Positions 15,426 through 19,315 of a DNA stretch of 19,315 nt are shown one piece after another. Under the pieces are notes generated by a model. It had not been told where the DNA came from. It did not search any database and saw only the letters and a list, made by a program, of their open reading frames with translations. Every line of letters starts with the position of its first letter. Positions within the stretch are counted from its first letter, which is position 1. Position numbers and translations under genes: made by a program. The DNA comes from JBKECF01 sp047974375 (lineage in GTDB: Bacteria > Bacillota > Clostridia > Lachnospirales > CAMZNU01), in the NCBI GenBank assembly GCA_047974375.1, contig JBKECF010000042.1:1-19315 (forward strand), read 5' to 3'.

Positions 15426-16502
15426 ATGAACGAAAAATCAATAAAAAGAATGGCTCCTTTTTTAGCTGTTATATTAGGGCTGTTTTTTGGTTTTGTATTA
15501 CTAATAATTACAGGCAATGACGCAATAGAAGGGTATAAAAATTTATTTTTAGGTGGAATTAAAGGTATAGGTGAAGGGAATTTTAGAAGATTTGGTGATA
15601 CTTTTTCTCAAATGACACCCATACTTTTTACAGGTATTTCTGTTGCTTTTGCTTTTAGAACTGGACTTTTTAACATTGGAGCTAGTGGACAATTTTTAAT
15701 GGGTGGATTTGTTGCCGTATTTTTAGGTGTTGTATTGGAATTACCTCCATTTTTACACCCAATTGTATGTTTAATAGGTGCTGCCATAGCTGGTGGTCTA
15801 TGGGGTTCAATTCCTGGATTTCTAAAAGCTAAGTTCAACGTGCATGAGGTAGTTACGTGTATTATGTTAAACTATGTTTCAATATGGCTTGTGCAATGGC
15901 TTGTAAAATCAAATATACCAGGGGCATACGATACAGAATCGGCAAATATAAATACAACTGCTACTTTAAGAAATGAATGGCTAACTACTATAACAGATGG
16001 TTCATCTATTAGTGTTGCTTTCTTTTTAGGAATAATAGTCCTAGTAATAATTTATTTTATTCTAGAAAAAACTACTTTTGGCTATGAGCTTAAGGCAGTA
16101 GGCTTCAACAGTGATGCAGCTAAATATGCAGGTATGAAAGTTAATAGAAATGTAGTGCTTTCTATGGCTATAGCAGGTGTTTTAGCTGGTATAGGTGGAG
16201 CTGCCTATTATATAGGATATACAAACCATGTTAAAATTGGTACGCTACCAGACTTTGGTTTTGATGGTATAGCTGTTTCTCTTTTAGGTTTAAATGCACC
16301 TCTTGGAGTATTTTTATCATCATTTTTATTTGGATATTTAAAAAATGGTGGTAGCTTTATGTCTAGTGCAACGTCTATTCCTCAAGAGATTGTAGATATT
16401 GTAATAGCTGTTATAATATATTTTTCAGCTATATCTATTATAATTGAAGGATTTTTAAAGAAAATAATTAAAAGTAAAAAAAGTGCTGATAAATCAGCTT
16501 AA
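15426..16502 (+). CDS. nupP: Nucleoside ABC transporter permease (NupP-like)
   Basis: This 358-residue integral membrane protein has about ten hydrophobic segments and a lysine-rich C-terminal tail. Family signs include FAFRTGLFNIGASGQFLMGG (near 75-95), KAKFNVHEVVTCIMLNY and the loop LKAVGFNSDAAKYAGM that contacts the ATPase. It pairs with the following permease to form the translocation path. It starts 11 bp after the ATPase stop with GGAGGAG as ribosome binding site and is followed by a 16-bp gap, so it is translated from the same mRNA. Confidence 0.88.
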   Translation: MNEKSIKRMAPFLAVILGLFFGFVLLIITGNDAIEGYKNLFLGGIKGIGEGNFRRFGDTFSQMTPILFTGISVAFAFRTGLFNIGASGQFLMGGFVAVFLGVVLELPPFLHPIVCLIGAAIAGGLWGSIPGFLKAKFNVHEVVTCIMLNYVSIWLVQWLVKSNIPGAYDTESANINTTATLRNEWLTTITDGSSISVAFFLGIIVLVIIYFILEKTTFGYELKAVGFNSDAAKYAGMKVNRNVVLSMAIAGVLAGIGGAAYYIGYTNHVKIGTLPDFGFDGIAVSLLGLNAPLGVFLSSFLFGYLKNGGSFMSSATSIPQEIVDIVIAVIIYFSAISIIIEGFLKKIIKSKKSADKSA

Positions 16503-16518
16503 ATAAAAGGAGGAAAAC

Positions 16519-17469
16519 ATGAATCTTCTTTACGATGTAATGCCCTATGCAACTATGTTTACAGGTCCACTGGTACTGGCTGCCTTAGGTGGTTTGGTCT
16601 GTGAACGAAGTGGGGTAGTAAATATTGCCTTGGAAGGCTTAATGGTTTTTGGCGGATTTATATGTGCCATATTTATACATACATTTTATGATAGTTTAGG
16701 TTACCCAGCTGTGTGGCTTGGTATACTTACAGCAGGAATAGCCACGGCGATTTTTTCCCTGTTGCATGCCTATGCAAGTATAGACCTTGGTGCGAATCAA
16801 GTAATATCTGGTACGGCTATAAATCTTATTGCGCCAGCAATTACAATTTTCCTATCTAGACTATGGACAGGAACACAAAATATTGCCATAGTTCAAGGTG
16901 TAAAAAGAAACAATATACCGGTATTGTCTGAAATACCTGTAATTGGTCCTATGTTTTTTAAAGGCTTTTACATAACAACTTTATTTATAATATTTATAAC
17001 TATTGTTGTTTGGTATTGGATTTTTCAAACTAAAGGTGGATTGCGTTTACGTGCCTGTGGCGAAAACCCTCATGCTGCCGATTCACTAGGTATAAGCGTT
17101 AGAAAAATGAGATACATAGGTGTTGTTACATCTGGGCTTTTAACAGGTCTATCAGGCGCTGTTTTTATAACAGTAGTTTCATTAGAGTTTAGTGGCACCG
17201 TAGCAGGCCTTGGCTTTTTAAGCTTAGGAGCTTTAATATTTGGTAAGTGGAAACCTTTTTCCGTTTTGGGAGCTACTTTCTTTTTTGGTTTTGCAAAAAC
17301 TTTGGGAGAAGTTGCGAGGGTTAACGATACCTTAAAGGCATTGAGCTTACCACCTGAATTGTACAATGCATTGCCTTATATTTTAACAATAGTAGCATTG
17401 GTACTTTTTAGTAGTAATAATGTTGGTCCAAAAGCTGTAGGCGAGCCATACGACGTAGAACAGCGATGA
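16519..17469 (+). CDS. nupQ: Nucleoside ABC transporter permease (NupQ-like)
   Basis: The 316-residue integral membrane protein is the second permease subunit. Typical signs are ERSGVVNIALEGLMVFGGF near residue 30, YASIDLGANQVISGTAINL, and the ATPase-contact loop LRLRACGENPHAADSLG, plus GAVFITVVSLEFSGTVAGLGF and the C-terminal KAVGEPY, which is highly characteristic of this family. AAGGAGG lies before the ATG. The reading frame is intact and ends in DVEQR. The stop codon coincides with the start of a structured repeat (17466-17517) that separates it from deoC. Confidence 0.88.
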   Translation: MNLLYDVMPYATMFTGPLVLAALGGLVCERSGVVNIALEGLMVFGGFICAIFIHTFYDSLGYPAVWLGILTAGIATAIFSLLHAYASIDLGANQVISGTAINLIAPAITIFLSRLWTGTQNIAIVQGVKRNNIPVLSEIPVIGPMFFKGFYITTLFIIFITIVVWYWIFQTKGGLRLRACGENPHAADSLGISVRKMRYIGVVTSGLLTGLSGAVFITVVSLEFSGTVAGLGFLSLGALIFGKWKPFSVLGATFFFGFAKTLGEVARVNDTLKALSLPPELYNALPYILTIVALVLFSSNNVGPKAVGEPYDVEQR

Positions 17470-17517
17470 CCGGCTGACGAACGCAAAGTGTTCGGTTTTT
17501 GCGTAGCAAAATTCAGA
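17466..17517 (+). repeat. Two-hairpin repeat, copy A, possible terminator or attenuator
   Basis: CGAACGC (17478-17484) pairs with GTGTTCG (17488-17494) around an AAA loop. After one base, TTTTGC (17497-17502) pairs with GCAAAA (17506-17511) around GTA. The T run after the first stem (17496-17500) makes it terminator-like for the permease genes. A diverged inverted copy with the same architecture lies at 18612-18661, in an unrelated context, so this is a repeat and not only a local terminator. Confidence 0.7.
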
Positions 17518-17558
17518 ATAAGTAAAAGATAGTTAAATATTGGATTAAGGAGAGATAT

Positions 17559-18221
17559 ATGGATAAAAATAAATATATTGACCATACGCTTTTAAAAGCA
17601 AATGCCAGTAAGGAAGAAATAGTTAATTTATGTAAAGAAGCTAAGGAACAGGATTTTGCATCTGTTTGTGTAAATCCATCTTGGATTAGCCTTTGTAAGG
17701 AAAAGCTAGAGGGTGCAGACGTGAAAGTTTGTACTGTAATAGGATTCCCTCTAGGCTCAACTACAATGGAAACTAAAGCCTTTGAAACAAAGGATGCTAT
17801 TTCAAAAGGGGCAACAGAAATTGACATGGTTATAAATATAGGCAAGTTAAAAGATAGATACTTCGACTATGTTTATGAAGATATAAAGGCTGTAGTAGAT
17901 TCAGCTAGTGGCAATATAGTAAAAGTAATAATTGAAACTTGTTTGCTAACAGATGAAGAAAAGGAAATAGCTTGCCAATTAAGTGAGAAAGCAGGTGCAA
18001 ATTTCGTAAAAACATCTACAGGATTTTCTACAGGTGGTGCCACAATAGAAGATGTAAAATTAATGAGAAAAACCGTTAGTGAAAATGTAAAAGTAAAAGC
18101 AAGTGGCGGTGTACGTAGTAGTGAAGACTTTGAGAATATGATTAAAGCCGGAGCAGAAAGAATTGGTACATCTAGCGGCGTTAAATTAATGACAGGTGAT
18201 AAAATTACTGGTGGCTATTAA
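17559..18221 (+). CDS. deoC: Deoxyribose-phosphate aldolase
   Basis: This cytoplasmic class I aldolase splits 2-deoxyribose-5-phosphate into glyceraldehyde-3-phosphate and acetaldehyde, the last step of deoxynucleoside breakdown. The 220 residues contain IDHTLLKANA at the start, VCVNPSWI, VIGFPLGSTT, EIDMVINIG (D90), the Schiff-base lysine K151 in FVKTSTGF, the second lysine K180 in VKASGGVR and GTSSG for phosphate binding. Length is normal. AAGGAGAGA precedes the ATG. Its place after a nucleoside importer links uptake to catabolism. Only about 90 bp including the hairpin repeat separate it from nupQ, so expression may depend on read-through of that element. Confidence 0.95.
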   Translation: MDKNKYIDHTLLKANASKEEIVNLCKEAKEQDFASVCVNPSWISLCKEKLEGADVKVCTVIGFPLGSTTMETKAFETKDAISKGATEIDMVINIGKLKDRYFDYVYEDIKAVVDSASGNIVKVIIETCLLTDEEKEIACQLSEKAGANFVKTSTGFSTGGATIEDVKLMRKTVSENVKVKASGGVRSSEDFENMIKAGAERIGTSSGVKLMTGDKITGGY

Positions 18222-18535
18222 TAATACATGGTCTGAATTTTGTTTTATCAAGTAATTTGGGTAAATTAAAAAAATGATATTTAATATTTAGCTTATACCG
18301 TTAAATTTATCTGTGGGTTTTAATTTTCATTGCCTAAATGTTTTTATATAAAAAAACTAACATATTTTTATAACTTTTATTTTTTATAAATTCAGAAGTA
18401 AACCAAACTCAAATTTATAGAATATTACTATAAATCCCATCTAAATTGAAGGTAACAAATATTTTGATTTTAAGGATGTAGGGATTTTATATAGGTTTTA
18501 TATGCTTTTGTAGTCGTTGTGTGTGATATGTGTGT
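18222..18535. other. AT-rich intergenic stretch, no gene seen
   Basis: No ORF or clear deoC terminator is visible. An imperfect inverted repeat with AAATCCC (18432-18438) and GGGATTT (18481-18487), with partly matching flanks, could form a long-looped hairpin. TCTGAATTTTG at 18232-18242 matches the end of the two-hairpin repeat exactly and may be a truncated copy. A GT-rich run lies at about 18516-18536. Confidence 0.45.
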
Positions 18536-18564
18536 TAACTTTCAGCGTAGCGTTTTGAAAGTTA
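18536..18564 (-). repeat. 9-bp inverted repeat (hairpin)
   Basis: TAACTTTCA at 18536-18544 is the reverse complement of TGAAAGTTA at 18556-18564, with an 11-nt loop containing GCGTAGC. The same GCGTAGC string forms the loop region of copy A of the two-hairpin repeat. It lies in the same gene-free patch as copy B. Confidence 0.5.
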
Positions 18565-18611
18565 TCCGCATTTTCCATGCTCTTAAAACTTGATACAAAC
18601 CGACGGCTACA

Positions 18612-18661
18612 TCTGAATTTTTGTTTTGCAAAAACCAAACACTACGTGTTTGTCTGGTCGA
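18612..18661 (-). repeat. Two-hairpin repeat, copy B
   Basis: Read on the minus strand this copy matches copy A at 17466-17517: GACC at the start, then AGTGTT, GGTTTTTGC, CAAAA and TTCAGA in the same order. CAAACAC (18636-18642) pairs with GTGTTTG (18646-18652), and TTTTTG (18618-18623) pairs with CAAAAA (18629-18634), one base apart. Relative to copy A, one G-C pair of the first stem has become A-T and a G-U has become A-T. Confidence 0.68.
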
Positions 18662-18780
18662 AAGTTTTGATTCCTGATCGATTATGCAACCAAATCCGCC
18701 GATCACCACGGTTCTACCGTGTATGCGACCAACACTGGTCGTAAACTACATTTCCTGCTCGTGTATGCGACCAACACCGC
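18654..18780. repeat. GC-richer imperfect tandem repeats with adjacent hairpins
   Basis: CGTGTATGCGACCAACAC occurs exactly at 18718-18735 and 18760-18777, and a degenerate copy starts at 18679, giving steps of 39 and 42 nt. In addition, 18654-18699 and 18735-18780 align without gaps at about 33 of 46 positions. Three hairpins follow one another: TGATCG/CGATCA (18675-18705), CACGGT/ACCGTG (18707-18721) and TGCGACCA/TGGTCGTA (18724-18743). Base composition is clearly more GC-rich than the surroundings. The origin is unknown. Confidence 0.65.
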
Positions 18781-18787
18781 TATTTTG

Positions 18788-19110
18788 CCTGTATATAATT
18801 CAGGGGATAAGGCAACAAGAGTATAGCCCATCACATATAAGGCGAAGATTTTATGATATAGTATCAGCTCTAGACAAACCCTAAAGATTCAAGAGCCATA
18901 AAAGGGTTTCATTGTTGTGCTGAATTTTATAATTTAGAGCGACAGATCAAAAATGAATACTCCTAAAAGGAAGATTTTTATAAAATAAGATATGAAATTA
19001 GAAATTAAGAGCTTAATTAAGATGATTTTATAATTTATGTAAAAGAAAAAGTACCTAATGCTACTAAAAGCCTTCTTTGCCAAACCCAAGTATTTAGGTA
19101 TGAATATTTA
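18788..19110 (+). pseudogene. Decayed IS66-family transposase (TnpC) remnant
   Basis: Pieces of an IS66 transposase can be read in three successive frames. YNSGDKATRV (from 18794) resembles the 'GYxGYNKV..VTRV' segment. HIRRRFYDIVSALDKP (to 18881) resembles 'CWAHxRRKF'. From 18883, KDSRAIKGFHCCAEFYNLER resembles 'SxAxxGxxYCNxLFxLE', then, past in-frame stops at 18964, 19006 and 19018, FIIYVKEKVPNATKSLL resembles 'WLKEx.P.xLPKSxLGKA'. The order and spacing agree with the family, so homology is convincing even though the gene is dead. The catalytic Glu region and both ends are missing. Confidence 0.75.
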
Positions 19111-19214
19111 ATTATTAAGGATATAATAAAAATAGTTGCTAAGCATAATCAAAACTAAAATCTTAATTAAAGTAAAAAAAATCATTTCGCCATTGTGGAT
19201 AGGTTATAATTAAT

Positions 19215-19244
19215 TAGACAAATAAAATTCGGTCATAGTATAAT
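19215..19244 (+). promoter_or_regulatory. Candidate promoter of the IS3-family orfA
   Basis: TAGACA at 19215-19220 is followed after 18 nt by a perfect TATAAT at 19239-19244, 27 bp before the start codon. It overlaps the presumed IS left end, as is usual for such elements. Confidence 0.45.
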
Positions 19245-19271
19245 AAATAAAAAGTAGAGGAGAGATTATAC

Positions 19272-19315
19272 ATGGCTAAAAAAACAAAAAATTATACAGA
19301 CGATTTTAAAAAGCA
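19272..19315 (+). CDS. IS3-family transposase OrfA, N-terminus only
   Basis: Only 14 codons are in the window, reading MAKKTKNYTDDFKK, the usual basic start of the helix-turn-helix OrfA of IS3/IS150-type elements ('YTdEFKkqiV'). GAGGAGAG lies just upstream (19257-19264). The rest of orfA and the DDE-containing orfB would lie past the window edge. Confidence 0.7.
   Translation, partial: MAKKTKNYTDDFKK

Larger units (their letters stand above)
19194..19315 (+). mobile_element. Left part of an IS3-family element, cut by the window edge
   Basis: The orfA start lies at 19272. Upstream, TGTGGATAGG at 19194 followed by TTAGACAAATAAAA resembles IS150-group left ends (TGT...TTGGACA-type), which would place the boundary about 78 bp before orfA. 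It directly follows the IS66 remnant. The end assignment is tentative; the transposase assignment is firmer. Confidence 0.5.

Noticed and set aside
158..18400. Shared TTCAGAAGTA at about 168 and 18391, hinting at repeat ends flanking the window
   Set aside because: Only 10 nt match with no similarity outside, which is expected by chance in AT-rich DNA.
18679..18777. Spaced 18-nt repeats that could suggest a CRISPR array
   Set aside because: Only two exact copies and one degenerate copy, repeats too short, and sequence similarity extends into the 'spacers'; no cas gene is present.
18684..18884. 66-codon open frame containing CMRPT twice
   Set aside because: It spans the repeat array and one frame of the IS66 remnant, lacks a ribosome binding site and ends where the remnant shifts frame; it is a by-product, not a gene.

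Overview
The window comes from an AT-rich, low-GC Gram-positive bacterium, most likely of class Clostridia and perhaps a Lachnospirales relative. The evidence is AGGAGG-type ribosome binding sites, A/T-ending codons, S-layer homology (SLH) surface proteins, a BmpA-type nucleoside transporter and a small DUF6145-like protein next to dusB. This is an inference from gene content, not a sequence match. The inner part (about 0.6-18.2 kb) is ordinary chromosome. Both edges hold mobile-element debris.

Layout, left to right. Bases 2-103 are the last codons of an ABC exporter. Bases 104-604 hold no intact gene, but contain what looks like the left end of an ISL3-like insertion sequence with a broken 42-codon ORF. 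At 605-3267 a compact operon encodes a DUF6145-like protein, DusB and asparaginyl-tRNA synthetase, and it ends in a clear intrinsic terminator. At 3401-11820 a long same-strand run with short gaps or overlaps follows: two secreted SLH proteins, thioredoxin reductase, a HEPN/MNT toxin-antitoxin pair, 4-alpha-glucanotransferase and a YczE-like membrane protein. A perfect 21-bp hairpin at 11821-11871 separates this run from two genes on the minus strand, tyrA (prephenate dehydrogenase with an ACT domain) and a secreted DsbA-like thioredoxin-fold protein. The DsbA-like gene diverges from the nucleoside-uptake operon (NupO-like ATPase, NupP-like and NupQ-like permeases, then deoC), and the two candidate promoters share their -10 region.

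The nucleoside genes form a coherent pathway: import of nucleosides, then breakdown of the deoxyribose moiety by DeoC. No BmpA-type binding lipoprotein gene lies in the window, so the transporter's receptor must be encoded elsewhere.

The right-hand 1 kb (18222-19315) has no intact gene. It holds a GC-richer patch of closely spaced hairpins and imperfect direct repeats (about 18618-18780), a badly decayed IS66-family transposase remnant, and the start of an IS3-family element running off the edge. The most interesting observation is a two-hairpin repeat present twice, once between nupQ and deoC (17466-17517) and once inverted in the patch (18612-18661). Its first stem is preserved by a compensatory base change, which suggests a dispersed structured element.
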